From the NCBI GenBank assembly GCA_050012175.1, contig JBEKHR010000024.1, positions 18,952 to 82,951 on the forward strand: a DNA stretch of 64,000 nt, written 5' to 3'. Below, in pieces: positions 1 to 8,387 of the stretch (position 1 is the first letter of the stretch; each line of letters begins with the position of its first letter). The position numbers and the translations under genes are program-made. The notes beneath the pieces were generated by a model. That model searched no databases and was not told the origin of the DNA. It saw only the letters and a program-made list of their open reading frames with translations. This stretch comes from CAVROP01 sp050012175. GTDB taxonomy: Bacteria > Acidobacteriota > Terriglobia > UBA7540.

Positions 1-500
1 GCCCCATACTCCGCCAACCCATGATCGTCCCCGAGGCCAAGCCTCTCAGCCAGGTACTCGAGGAGGCGCGGAAACATCATTCTCACCTGGCCTTGGTGGT
101 TGACGAATTCGGCACCTACGTTGGCCTGGTGACCGTCGAGGACGTGTTGGAACAACTCGTGGGCGAAATCCGTGACGAGTACGACCAGGACGAGCAAGCC
201 ATCCACCAGGTCAGCGGCAACGTGCTCCTAATGGACGCGTCGATCAACCTTAGGGAACTGGCGAATGACTACGAGATTGTCCTGCCCCGTGGAGTTGGAT
301 ATGAAACGCTGGCCGGGTTTGTGCTTTCCCTTTTGAGGGTAATCCCCAAAGGCGGCGAGAGCATCGCTTATGAAGGCCGCCGATTCACAGTGGCTGAGAT
401 GGACGGCCGGCGTGTGGCGAAAGTCAGAATTGAGAAACTCCCCATTACCCCTCCTCAAGCCCGCCCGGCCTCTGGACGACCGCCTATTCAGGCTTCGTGA
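1..500 (+). CDS. CorC/HlyC-type CBS domain protein, C-terminal part
   Basis: The reading frame is open from the window edge (frame of base 3), so this is the 3' end of a longer gene; the ATG at 21 is internal. About 75 residues match the end of the second CBS domain of the CorC/HlyC/YfjD family (VVDEFG, GLVTVEDVLE, LVGEI, DEYD). They are followed by the CorC_HlyC-associated domain, around PRGVGYETLAGFVL and a GESIAYEGRRFTV strand. In the family an upstream CNNM-type membrane domain lies before the CBS pair, with proposed roles in Mg/Co efflux. The last ~20 residues are proline-rich and low in complexity. Family membership is clear; substrate and full length cannot be judged here. Confidence 0.85.
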   Translation, partial: PILRQPMIVPEAKPLSQVLEEARKHHSHLALVVDEFGTYVGLVTVEDVLEQLVGEIRDEYDQDEQAIHQVSGNVLLMDASINLRELANDYEIVLPRGVGYETLAGFVLSLLRVIPKGGESIAYEGRRFTVAEMDGRRVAKVRIEKLPITPPQARPASGRPPIQAS

Positions 501-563
501 AGTGGTTGTGGAAACAATCGCCTTGCCCTTCCCAATCCCGGCGTGACGGGGCGCAAGCGAGCG

Positions 564-638
564 ACCCCCTCACCCGGCCCGCCCCGGCTGAAGAAAACGC
601 CGGCGGCGGGCCACCCTCTCCCCCAAGTGGGAGAGGGC
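564..638. repeat. CCCTCACCC/CTCTCCCCC palindromic repeat, copy 1
   Basis: This intergenic unit runs from CCCCCTCACCCGGCC through a GC-rich hairpin to CTCTCCCCCAAGTGGGAGAG. The same family recurs at 10297-10369 (inverted), 17904-17977, 57921-57962 (inverted) and 58420-58493, inside the element at 44670-44974, and in shorter form near 6643 and 16690. It lies between two convergent genes and could fold in RNA, but no T-run follows. Confidence 0.75.
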
Positions 639-660
639 CTGGAGTTTCTAAGAATCCGGG

Positions 661-1509
661 TTAAGCAGGGAGTGCGCCACCGATAACCACGCCCACATCG
701 ACGCCCCGGTTTGCATTCAGAATCTTGGCGGCAGAGCCGCGGTTGACGCAGATTTCAATGAATCCGGAACTCCCTACCATGGCAAAAAGCTCCGAGGGCC
801 TGCCCATCGAGTAGGCCAAATTGAGGCGGGTAATTTCCTGGTGGTTGACAATTATTTTGAAAGGCGGAGGGTTCTCCGAAAACAATTCCGGGACGTCTTC
901 CGGACTGATATTGGTGATGAGGTTTCCAAACGAGTCCACCTTTAAGGTCATGCCTTTGACCAGATTCTCGCTCACCCGTTTGGGTTTCGGGGAACTGAAC
1001 TGCGTGTAGTCAGTGATCGGGTCGCCGAATTTTTCCACTTCCACCCCTTTGCTCAACCAGCCGGCGACAGGTGCGAAGATATCGCGGCCGTGGAAAGTGT
1101 TACTGACGGGATTCAGGAAATAATGATCGGCGGTGACGTGCCAGACCTTGACACTCTCCTCGCGCGTGAAAAGCAGTGAAAGGACCCCGTTGTCAGGCGC
1201 CACGAATCTGTATTGCCCGGCACGAGCCAGGATTGGCCGTCGCGCCGTTCCCACTCCAGGGTCCACGACAACCAGATGGATAGTACCGCTGGGGAAGTAC
1301 CTGTAGCTCTGGACCAGTGCGTACGCGGCCTCAAAAATATCGTAGGGAGAGACATGGTGGCAGATGTCCACAATCTGAACCTCGGGGTTGATGTTGAGGA
1401 TAACACCCTTCATCGTCCCCACATAGTGGTCCGCCGTTCCGAAGTCTGTTATTAGAGTGATGATAGGTCTGCGAGGCAAGACTCCTCCTGCTTTCGAGCA
1501 ATGTATCAT
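661..1509 (-). CDS. SAM hydrolase (adenosine-forming), DUF62 family
   Basis: This 282-residue protein matches the family that hydrolyses S-adenosylmethionine to adenosine and methionine, formerly DUF62 and related to the fluorinase fold. Visible signatures in order are ITDFGT near residue 18, HLVVVDPGVGTARRP, FVAPDNGVLSLL, TFHGRDIFAPVAGWL and DSFGNLITNI. Length fits the family (about 260-290). Its ATG overlaps the TGA of the upstream aldo/keto reductase by four bases, so the two genes are probably translationally coupled. The physiological role of these enzymes is not settled. The N-terminal 12 residues before PRRPIITLITDFG may be slightly over-called. Confidence 0.9.
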   Translation of the reverse strand: MIHCSKAGGVLPRRPIITLITDFGTADHYVGTMKGVILNINPEVQIVDICHHVSPYDIFEAAYALVQSYRYFPSGTIHLVVVDPGVGTARRPILARAGQYRFVAPDNGVLSLLFTREESVKVWHVTADHYFLNPVSNTFHGRDIFAPVAGWLSKGVEVEKFGDPITDYTQFSSPKPKRVSENLVKGMTLKVDSFGNLITNISPEDVPELFSENPPPFKIIVNHQEITRLNLAYSMGRPSELFAMVGSSGFIEICVNRGSAAKILNANRGVDVGVVIGGALPA

Positions 1510-2615
1510 GTCCCCTGTAAAATGGCGCGGAATTGTTCGAGCGTCATGGGTGCGGTTGCGGCCGTGCCCAGATTCTCTTGCACGTGTTCGAGATTGCTCA
1601 TGCCCACCAGAGCGCAGGTAATGCCGGGCGTGGATCGAACAAACTGGAGGGCGCGTTGTGCGTCCGTTCGCATCCCCGGAAACCAGCTTCGAGACTCCGG
1701 CGGCAATCCTTGGGTGAGTTGGCCTTGAAGGAGGCTGGCGCTCGCGAACACCATTAATCCGTGTGCCCTGGCCACCTGTAAGAGGGGGGCCAGCTTCCGG
1801 CCCGCCGGCTGGGTGCTTGCCATGCGTGCCTCCAGCATGGCGAGGTTGAAAGGCAACTGGAGGGCGCGAAAGTGATGCTCTTTGCCTCCCACTTCCTCTG
1901 CTAAACGCAGAACGTCGGTCAACGAAAGGGCTTCGACCGAAGGCGGACCTACTCGGTAGGCGTTCCAGGTTGCCGTCCCGTACCTCCGTATTTTGCCTTC
2001 CGCCACGGCCATCTCGAGCGCCGAAAAGGCCGCCTTTAACCGGCGGAAGAATTCCTCGCGGCCCACTTGGCTCAGTTGCGTCTCCGGGTTGTGAACGTAG
2101 TAGATGTCCAATGTCTCGACGCCGAGGTTCCGGCGGCTGGCGTCAATCTGGTTTTCCAGGTACTTGGGGGAGATGACATGGCAGCCGGCAACAACCTCCT
2201 CCATGCGGATGATGCCGGGGTCCAAGAGTTTCTCCTGGAAATAGGCAGAAGGGTCCGGCGGTTCTTCGCTGTCGAAGGTCAGGAACCCGCCCTTGGTGGC
2301 CAGGACGACTTCGTCGCGCCGGACTTCGCCGGAGGAAATCAGTGCTGCCAGCGCCTGGGCGATGGCGCGTTCGCTCCGCTGCTGCCTGTAGTTGATGGCC
2401 GAATCGATGACGTTGACCCCCATCAACACCGCTCGCGTGACGGCCTCTCTGTAACGTGCATCGCAAGCGGCGGTGGGCTCCCCGAGGTAGGTGCCGATGC
2501 CGATGGAGGAAATCCAGAGACCTTGCGCCTCGCGGATATGCCCCGGCAGGCGCGCCGCAAATCGCTCGCGAAAGCGCGCCGTACCTTCCGCCGTGGCGAA
2601 ACCTGGAATCAGCAT
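1506..2615 (-). CDS. Aldo/keto reductase family oxidoreductase
   Basis: This 369-residue protein is an AKR (alpha/beta)8 barrel. The catalytic tetrad is visible: Asp and Tyr in NVIDSAINYRQQRSE, Lys in LATKGGF and His in DIYYVHNPE. The C-terminal GMSNLEHVQENL region fits the NADP-binding end of the barrel. It is somewhat longer than typical AKRs (about 320), with an inserted segment around EEPPDPSAYFQEKLLDPG. It is probably NADPH-dependent and cytosolic; the substrate cannot be inferred. It is the first gene of a two-gene unit with the SAM hydrolase. The start used gives a full N-terminal strand but has only a weak ribosome binding site. Confidence 0.9.
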   Translation of the reverse strand: MLIPGFATAEGTARFRERFAARLPGHIREAQGLWISSIGIGTYLGEPTAACDARYREAVTRAVLMGVNVIDSAINYRQQRSERAIAQALAALISSGEVRRDEVVLATKGGFLTFDSEEPPDPSAYFQEKLLDPGIIRMEEVVAGCHVISPKYLENQIDASRRNLGVETLDIYYVHNPETQLSQVGREEFFRRLKAAFSALEMAVAEGKIRRYGTATWNAYRVGPPSVEALSLTDVLRLAEEVGGKEHHFRALQLPFNLAMLEARMASTQPAGRKLAPLLQVARAHGLMVFASASLLQGQLTQGLPPESRSWFPGMRTDAQRALQFVRSTPGITCALVGMSNLEHVQENLGTAATAPMTLEQFRAILQGT

Positions 2616-2715
2616 GAAGTCAGAATCCGGCCCAAGAGCCTACCCCTTTTCTAACCCGGAACTCTTGAAAAAACAAGCACAAGAAAGGCGCACCTGTAAT
2701 CCCTCGATTTCGCGT

Positions 2716-2806
2716 GGTGTAGCGCCGCCCTTTAGAGCCTGCCCTGATCCCGCAGTCGCGGGAGAAGGGGCGGCACCTGCCGGGCTAAAGCCCGGCGCTA
2801 CTCGGG
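2716..2806. repeat. GTAGCGCCG...CGGCGCTAC palindromic repeat
   Basis: This unit begins GTGTAGCGCCGCCC and ends GGGCTAAAGCCCGGCGCTAC. It has internal hairpins CCCGCAGTCGCGGG and GCCGGGCTAAAGCCCGGC. Relatives form the core of the miniature element at 46766-46876 and the right side of the one at 44670-44974. A GTAATCC word at 2696 resembles the end of those elements, but no matching right end was found. Confidence 0.6.
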
Positions 2807-2818
2807 GTCCAAGGCTGG

Positions 2819-3247
2819 TCAGTCCGGGCTGGCCTTAACCAGGAAAATCGGGATCTCGCTTTCGTGCCGAACCTTGGTGATGGTGGTCCCGTGGATCAGA
2901 TCGTCAATCCTCTTGTGTCCGTGGGCCGCCATGGCGATGAGATCGCAATGATCTCCGCGGGCGGTCTTCAGAATCGCGCGGGCCGGCTCGCCCCGTTCGT
3001 GGCGCGCGGTCACCCGGAAACCTTCTTCCCGCAGCTTCTGCGCCACGCTCTCCAGATACTCGCGGTCCTCCTTCATCTCCTGTGAGTCCGAGAGATTCAG
3101 GTTATCCTGCCACTGCGCCGCCCAACCGGTCGATACGTGGAGCAGCAGAATCTCCGCCTGGGCGAGTTTCGCCAGTTCCTTCACCTGCGGCAAAAGCACG
3201 TTGTCGGCTTTGCTGTGATCGAGAGCTACGAGAATCTTCTTGAACAT
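2819..3247 (-). CDS. Universal stress protein (UspA family)
   Basis: This 142-residue protein has a single Usp domain: MFKKILVALDHSKADN at the N-terminus, and a C-terminal AMAAHGHKRIDDLIHGTTITKV segment where ATP-binding members carry G-2x-G-9x-G(S/T). It starts 12 bases after the Nramp transporter stop on the same strand, so the two are almost certainly one transcript. That suggests a stress-response partner to metal uptake, which is inference. Length is standard for single-domain Usp proteins. Confidence 0.92.
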   Translation of the reverse strand: MFKKILVALDHSKADNVLLPQVKELAKLAQAEILLLHVSTGWAAQWQDNLNLSDSQEMKEDREYLESVAQKLREEGFRVTARHERGEPARAILKTARGDHCDLIAMAAHGHKRIDDLIHGTTITKVRHESEIPIFLVKASPD

Positions 3248-3259
3248 GATGACGCCTGC

Positions 3260-4600
3260 CTAGCTGGCCCAGCTTTTGACGGTCAGGACCAGGAGATACG
3301 CATTCAAGATAGCAATAATCCCCGCCACCATCCAGGCGAGGGTCTTGAGCCAGAGCGGGTTTACGAATTCGCCCATTCTTGCTCGGTTGCTTGTGAACTG
3401 AACCAGGGGAAAAACCGCAAAGGAGAGTTGCAGACTCAAGATGACCTGGCTGAAGATCAGAAGCTGTGCCGTTCCCCGATGTCCGAAAAACGCCACGGCG
3501 ATAATCGCGGGAATAATAGCCAGGAGCCGCGTAATCAGCCGCCTCAGCCAGGGCGCCAGACGGAGGTTCAAGAATCCCTCCATCACGATTTGCCCAGCCA
3601 GTGTTCCGGTCAGCGTGGAGTTCTGGCCGGAACAAAGCAGGGCTATGGCAAAGAGTACGCTGGCCATTTGCGTCCCGAGCAGCGGCGCCAGGGTGTAGTA
3701 AGCATCCTGGATTTCTGCCACTTGGTTCAACCCGTGGCGGTAGAACGTGCCGGCCGCCATGATGAGAATCGCCGCGTTAATGAAGAAAGCAAAGTTGAGC
3801 GCCACGACGTAATCCAGCAGGTTAAATCGCAGCGCGGTTCGTATTCCCTCCCGGCTCCGCGCGATCGCCCGCGTCTGGACCAGCGAGGAATGGAGGTAAA
3901 GGTTGTGGGGCATCACCGTTGCGCCCATCATCCCGATGGCAATGTAGAGCATCTCGTGGTTGGTCAAAAGCTCTGGAGTGGGAATAAGGCCTTTCCCGAT
4001 TTCGACCAAATTTGGTTTTACCAGGAGAATCTCCACCAGGTAGCAGACACCAATCGTCCCGATGAGGGCCACCACCAGGGCTTCGAGGTACCGGAACCCC
4101 TTGTTCTGAAGATAAAGGATCGCCAGGACATCGAGCGCCGTCAGGCAGACGCCGATCAAGAGCGGGATATGGAAGAGCAAGTTGAGCGCGATGGCCGACC
4201 CGATCACCTCCGCCAGGTCGCAGGCGGCGATGGCAATTTCACACAGCACCCATAGGAACAGGCTGGTTTTCCGCGAATAATAGCTACGGCAGGCCTGCGC
4301 GAGGTCGAGTTGCGTGACGATGCCCAGCCGCGCGGCAAGCGCCTGGACCAGGATCGCCATCAGGTTGGACATGAAGAGGACGAAGATGAGCTGGTAGGCA
4401 AACCGCGACCCCCCAGCTATATCCGTGGCCCAGTTCCCGGGGTCCATGTACCCCACGGCTACCAGGAAGCCCGGCCCGGAAAAGGCCAGCACTTTTCTCC
4501 AGAAGGCCGCTCCGGTGGGAATGCCCACCGTCCTGTGGACCTCAGGGAGAGAGGGCATAGCGGGTGAGCGGTGATCTGAGGTTAGGTGCGGTTCGTCCAT
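3260..4600 (-). CDS. mntH: Nramp divalent metal/proton symporter (MntH-like)
   Basis: This 446-residue integral membrane protein has about 11 hydrophobic segments. The metal-binding motif of transmembrane helix 1 is present as GYMDPGNWATDI (DPGN near residue 53), and the helix 6 motif as MMGATVMPHNLYLHSSLVQTR, with the conserved MPH. Both support Mn(II)/Fe(II) uptake driven by protons at the cytoplasmic membrane. A soluble N-terminal extension of about 35 residues precedes the first helix. A uspA-like gene follows within 12 bases. No yybP-ykoY-like manganese riboswitch was recognised in the 430 bases upstream. Confidence 0.92.
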   Translation of the reverse strand: MDEPHLTSDHRSPAMPSLPEVHRTVGIPTGAAFWRKVLAFSGPGFLVAVGYMDPGNWATDIAGGSRFAYQLIFVLFMSNLMAILVQALAARLGIVTQLDLAQACRSYYSRKTSLFLWVLCEIAIAACDLAEVIGSAIALNLLFHIPLLIGVCLTALDVLAILYLQNKGFRYLEALVVALIGTIGVCYLVEILLVKPNLVEIGKGLIPTPELLTNHEMLYIAIGMMGATVMPHNLYLHSSLVQTRAIARSREGIRTALRFNLLDYVVALNFAFFINAAILIMAAGTFYRHGLNQVAEIQDAYYTLAPLLGTQMASVLFAIALLCSGQNSTLTGTLAGQIVMEGFLNLRLAPWLRRLITRLLAIIPAIIAVAFFGHRGTAQLLIFSQVILSLQLSFAVFPLVQFTSNRARMGEFVNPLWLKTLAWMVAGIIAILNAYLLVLTVKSWAS

Positions 4601-5032
4601 CGGTCGCTAAGTATAGCTGAGTTCCAGTTTCCTGATGAGGTCCCCGCTTCGTGCTTTTTGAGAAGGAACCTGGCGAGACGGATGGGCCCAGAACCACCCG
4701 CAAAGTCGGGGGGCAATTCAGGCATTGGCAAGTTGTACCGTAAGGGCATTTGACATCCTCGGTCTAAATGATGCTAAAGCATGTCCACGCCGGAGGGGGC
4801 GGTTGGGTGTGGCCGAAGCGATGCCTGGAGTGCGGCAGCTTGCTGCCGCTTTCGCTCAGGCCAGCTTGCTGGCCGTGCTTGGACCGGGGAGGCGCGAGCA
4901 AGCTCGCAGGAGCAAAGCGGCAGCAAGCTGCCGCACTCCAGAGTCTCGGCTCCGTCGCCCTGTGATACTGCCGGCTACCTTGTTGTCTTCTGACTCCTGA
5001 CTTCTGACTCCTGCTCGTCCCGCCGCGGCGGG
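4601..5032. other. Intergenic region between mntH and ftcD
   Basis: No gene was recognised. The segment holds a long imperfect hairpin (4825-4941) and, at 4985-5032, the CTGACTCCTGACTTCTGACTCC and CCCGCCGCGGCGGG words that recur across the window. Open frames here on both strands merely run through the hairpin arms. Confidence 0.7.
4825..4941. repeat. Inverted repeat with perfect 28-bp arms
   Basis: The left arm (4825-4852, CTGGAGTGCGGCAGCTTGCT then GCCGCTTT) is exactly complementary to the right arm (4914-4941). The ~61-base loop contains the smaller palindromic words CAGCTTGCTGG and GCGAGCAAGCTCGC. It has the layout of a miniature repeat or folded RNA element. No flanking target duplication was identified. 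Confidence 0.8.
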
Positions 5033-6565
5033 TCACTTGTCACTCGTCACTGCCTTATAGTCGAGGGCCTGGAGGTTTCGCTCCACGCGGTCCATGTAGT
5101 CCTGGTCTTTAATCGAAGGCAAGTTGGCGCGGACGTTCTCAATCGCTCCGCGCTTGGCGGTCCCGGCAAGGTCGAGCGCGACCGCGAGGTCCGAAGCAGC
5201 TAGCGGGATGGTGATGTCCCGCAGGCTGGAAATGATCTTTGCAACTTCCGCGCTCAATTCGGCCGTTTCCAGTGGCACCGAGGCAGCATTCTTGCCGGCC
5301 TCTTCTATGGCTTGTGCGCGCCCGGCTTGTTCGGTTTCGGTGGATTTGGGAAGTTTGAAGGCCGCCATCACCGCTTCGTAGCTCTGGGAGTCGCGGTCAA
5401 TGTTTTCGAGCAGCCGTTGCCGCAGTGAGGACAGCCGGTTCTGTAACTCTCGCAGTTTCGTGTGATGCGCCTCGAGTGATTTCCGGTTGAGTGACAACCC
5501 GCAAACCATCTCACCGAGCGCTGCGGCCAGCGCCCCCGCGAGTGCTGCGACGCTTCCGCCGCCGGGAGTTGCAGTCGGCGCCACCACTGCGGTTACGAAT
5601 GCTTCTGCCATCGCGCGCAACGTCCGAGTCTTTTCTTGCGCCGCCGATTGGGTCTGCTCCCGGATGATTTGGTCGAGGCGGTTTTCAAAAACAAGTTGGG
5701 GATGATAGTTCTCCACCTTGAGGTGCTGCACTGCGGCGTCCTCCAACGCCCTGCGGGGAACCAGCCCAACGATCTCGCTGCCTACGACGTCAACGCCATG
5801 CGCCGCGGCTTCTCGCGTGACGGCATCGAACGCTGTCGTGATCGAGGTCGTCTCGAAATCCGTCAGGTTCAATGAGACCTGCCCCAGGTTGCGGGATTTC
5901 AGTTCCACGCCCATTGCCTTCACACAGGGAAAGCCGCCGCTCGAAGCGCGGATCTTCTTGGCAATCGCCTTCGCCAGCGCCACGTCAGGCGTGTTCAAGT
6001 TGATGTTATAGGCAATCAGGAATTTCCTCGCGCCCACCACGGTTGCTCCCGCTGTCGGATGCAGAGCCGCCTCGCCGAAATCGGGATGCCGCTCAGGGTT
6101 GGTGCGCACCTCCTCGCGCACGCCCTCGAATTGGCCACGCCGGATGTTCTCCAGGTTCTTGCGTTCCGGCTTGCGTGCCGCCGCCTCGTACAGATAGGTG
6201 GGGATTTTGAACCGGCGCCAGGCTGCTTCGGCCACCGATTCGGCGATGCGCACGCATTCTTCCAGCGTGACGCCTGAGATGGGTATGAACGGCACAACGT
6301 CGGTGGCGCCGAGCCGAGGGTGCGCGCCCTGCTGATGGTTCAGGTCGATCAATTCCGCCGCCTTGCCGATGCCCCGCAGAGCCGCTTCCCCTACGCTCTC
6401 GCGCGTGCCCACCAAGGTGATGACGCAGCGGTTATGGTCCACGTCCATTTCCTTATCGAGCAGGTAAACGTCCCGCCCGTCCAACAGCGCCCGGATGATG
6501 GTCTCCACCTTTTGGACATCGCGTCCTTCACTGAAGTTCGGAACACATTCGATGATGGTTTGCAT
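5033..6565 (-). CDS. ftcD: Glutamate formimidoyltransferase / formimidoyl-THF cyclodeaminase fusion
   Basis: This 510-residue bifunctional enzyme ends histidine degradation. It moves the formimino group of N-formimino-L-glutamate to tetrahydrofolate, then cyclises it to methenyl-THF with ammonia release. The formiminotransferase domain covers residues 1 to about 300 (IIECVPNFSEGRD, GAHPRLGATDVVPFIP, LIAYNINLNTPDVALAKAIA). The FTCD_C cyclodeaminase domain covers about 310-500 (TPGGGSVAALAGALAAALGEMVC). It lies downstream of hutI on the same strand, separated by repeat DNA. The last five residues, VTSDK, and the stop codon come from a GTGACGAGTGACAAGTGA repeat, so the native end may have been replaced. 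Confidence 0.94.
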   Translation of the reverse strand: MQTIIECVPNFSEGRDVQKVETIIRALLDGRDVYLLDKEMDVDHNRCVITLVGTRESVGEAALRGIGKAAELIDLNHQQGAHPRLGATDVVPFIPISGVTLEECVRIAESVAEAAWRRFKIPTYLYEAAARKPERKNLENIRRGQFEGVREEVRTNPERHPDFGEAALHPTAGATVVGARKFLIAYNINLNTPDVALAKAIAKKIRASSGGFPCVKAMGVELKSRNLGQVSLNLTDFETTSITTAFDAVTREAAAHGVDVVGSEIVGLVPRRALEDAAVQHLKVENYHPQLVFENRLDQIIREQTQSAAQEKTRTLRAMAEAFVTAVVAPTATPGGGSVAALAGALAAALGEMVCGLSLNRKSLEAHHTKLRELQNRLSSLRQRLLENIDRDSQSYEAVMAAFKLPKSTETEQAGRAQAIEEAGKNAASVPLETAELSAEVAKIISSLRDITIPLAASDLAVALDLAGTAKRGAIENVRANLPSIKDQDYMDRVERNLQALDYKAVTSDK

Positions 6566-6753
6566 GCAGAGAATTTAGCACGAATTGTTAGTCAGTTGTC
6601 CGTGGTCCGTTGTCCGTGGTCGAGGAGAACGGCGGGGCATAAGGTCTTTCCCCTCTCCCCAGGGAGAGGGCTGTGTCTCCGACTTCGGTGCACGGTTATT
6701 TGCCCGACGACATCTTACCCACGGACAACGGACCACTGACCACGGACAAACCT
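6566..6753. repeat. Repeat-filled spacer between ftcD and hutI
   Basis: The spacer is made of GTCCGTGGTCCGTTGTCCGTGG at one side, its inverse (ACGGACAACGGACCACTGAC) at the other, and a CCCTCTCCCCAGGGAGAGGG hairpin between. These word families recur at 19203, 27155, 30690 and 34655. No gene was found. Confidence 0.7.
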
Positions 6754-8034
6754 TTACCGGCTGCCACCTCCTTCCCACACAATGCGGCCCGCTTTTACAG
6801 TCATCCGGCAATGATTCACGCCAAAATAGTAGGGAATCTCGCGGTAGTCACCCAAGTCCATCACAATCACGTCGGCCTGTTTGCCGGGTTCAAGCGAGCC
6901 GAGGCGGTCCGCGCGGCGCAGCGCACAGGCCGCGTTAATAGTAGCCGCAGAGATTGCCTCGGCAGGCGTCATGCGCAGGGCAGAGCAGGCCACCGAAAGG
7001 ATGAATTGCATATTGAGAGTGGGGCTGGTTCCGGGGTTGAAGTCGGTGGCAAGCGCGACAATGGCGCCTGCGTCGATCAGCTTCCGGGCCGGAGGGTATG
7101 CTTTGAGGCCAAGATGGAAGTTCGCGCCCGGAAGCAGCGTCGCTACAACCTGGGAGCGGGCGAGGGCGCGGATGTCTGCGGCGGAGAGCTTGTCGAGGTG
7201 ATCCGCGGAAGCTGCCTCGGCTTCCACCGCCAGGTAGCTTGCTCCTGTTCGAGTGAGCTGCTCAGCATGGAGGCGCGGAATCAGGCCTTGTCGCTTTCCG
7301 GCCGCCAGCACTCTCCGACATTGCTCTACACTAAAGGCGCCTCGGTCGCAAAAGCAGTCGATGAATTCCGCCAGCTTCTTGCGCGCCACCACAGGAATAA
7401 GTTCCCGCACAACCGTTTCGATATAGGCGGCCGGGCGTCCGGCGTATTCAGGAGGCAAGGCATGCGCGGCAAGGAGAGTGGGCACGAGTTCAAGGTCTGA
7501 GGTTTGGCGAAGCCGGCGAATCGCCTCCAGGAGTTTCAGCTCCTGCGTTACTTCCAGGCCGTAGCCCGTCTTCACCTCCAGGGTTGTTGTGCCGTGGGCC
7601 GCAAACTGCTTCAGAAAGCCTTCTGCCTGTCGGACCAGCGAGTTTACGGAAGCCTGCCGCACTCTCCGTGCCGAGAACCTTATCCCTCCGCCGGCACGAG
7701 CAATTTCCTCGTAGGTCTTTCCCTGCAATCGCTCTTCGTAATCCCCCACACGGCTTCCGGCAAATACCAGGTGAGTATGCGAATCCACGAAGCCGGGCAT
7801 CACCACCGAACCCCGGCAATCGACGGCCTCGGCCTTCAACCGCCGCGCCTCTGCGTCAAGACTGCGTGTCTGACCAACTCGCAGGATGCTGGTCCCCTGG
7901 GTCAGCATTGCGCCATCGGCGATGATGCCGAGTTGCGAAAGGGTTTTTCCGCGCCGGGGACAAGGCAGGCCCGCGAGGGTGAGTAGTTGCTCAGCATGGC
8001 GGAAGAAGAGTGAACGCGCTGTGCAAAGTGGCAT
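6754..8034 (-). CDS. hutI: Imidazolonepropionase
   Basis: This 426-residue amidohydrolase converts 4-imidazolone-5-propionate to N-formimino-L-glutamate, the third step of histidine degradation. The metal site is recognisable: GFVDSHTHLVFAGSR (HxH) near residue 80, then HAEQLTRTG, SADHLDKLS and the late Asp in ALATDFNPGTSPTLNMQ. The C-terminal beta-sandwich segment (RADRLGSLEPGKQADVIVMDLGDYREIPYYFG) is typical. It is transcribed towards ftcD and away from the zinc ribbon gene 58 bases upstream. hutU lies further upstream on the same strand; a hutH gene is not in the window. Confidence 0.96.
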   Translation of the reverse strand: MPLCTARSLFFRHAEQLLTLAGLPCPRRGKTLSQLGIIADGAMLTQGTSILRVGQTRSLDAEARRLKAEAVDCRGSVVMPGFVDSHTHLVFAGSRVGDYEERLQGKTYEEIARAGGGIRFSARRVRQASVNSLVRQAEGFLKQFAAHGTTTLEVKTGYGLEVTQELKLLEAIRRLRQTSDLELVPTLLAAHALPPEYAGRPAAYIETVVRELIPVVARKKLAEFIDCFCDRGAFSVEQCRRVLAAGKRQGLIPRLHAEQLTRTGASYLAVEAEAASADHLDKLSAADIRALARSQVVATLLPGANFHLGLKAYPPARKLIDAGAIVALATDFNPGTSPTLNMQFILSVACSALRMTPAEAISAATINAACALRRADRLGSLEPGKQADVIVMDLGDYREIPYYFGVNHCRMTVKAGRIVWEGGGSR

Positions 8035-8092
8035 TGGACGGCTCGGGATTCTCTGCTAGAATCATGACCAACGAAATCGGAGGGTAGGTGCT

Positions 8093-8257
8093 ATGCCCCA
8101 ATACGAATATGTCTGCAAAGGATGCAAGAAGACATTCAGCTTGATCATGACACTGGCCGAATACGACAAAGGGAAAGTGGCCTGCCCAAAATGCAAAAGC
8201 AAAAAGGTGGAGCAGAAAGTCGCGACGTTTTTCGCGGTCACTTCCAAGAAAAGCTGA
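8093..8257 (+). CDS. FmdB-type zinc ribbon protein
   Basis: This 54-residue protein begins MPQYEYVCKGC. It has two CxxC knuckles, CKGC near residue 8 and CPKC near residue 31, as in the small regulatory FmdB/putative zinc ribbon family whose members start MP-x-YEY-x-C. A strong Shine-Dalgarno (GGAGGG at 8079-8084) lies 8 bases before the ATG. The usual acidic or serine-rich tail is replaced by a short lysine-rich end (TSKKS). It stands alone between divergent hutI and convergent hutU. Function in this family is poorly known; Zn binding is inferred from the cysteines. Confidence 0.85.
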   Translation: MPQYEYVCKGCKKTFSLIMTLAEYDKGKVACPKCKSKKVEQKVATFFAVTSKKS

Positions 8258-8387
8258 TAAGAGCAGTGACAAGTGATCCCGCAAGGCGGGAACGAGTGAC
8301 GAGCTTGAGGTGGTGAGGATTTTCGTCTCTTGCTTGTGACTTGTCGCTCCTCACTTGTCACTCGTCACTGCCCTATTTTTTTGCTCA
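8258..8387. repeat. GTGACAAGTGA-type degenerate repeats between fmdB-like gene and hutU
   Basis: The segment carries GCAGTGACAAGTGA, CCCGCAAGGCGGG, GAGTGACGAG and, inverted, CACTTGTCACTCGTCACTG. The inverted block continues across the hutU stop codon. The words recur at 5033-5050 and 38470-38500. No gene was found. Confidence 0.75.

Noticed and set aside
3137..4255. 372-codon frame antisense to the Nramp transporter
   Set aside because: Its composition (many Gln, Arg, His) is typical of an antisense shadow, and the opposite strand has a complete transporter with DPGN and MPH motifs.
3262..4764. Manganese riboswitch upstream of mntH
   Set aside because: No yybP-ykoY-type conserved core was found on the minus strand between 4601 and 5032.
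4764..5036. Several 65-91 codon frames on both strands
   Set aside because: They read through a long perfect hairpin, which yields mirrored frames; none has a ribosome binding site or domain.
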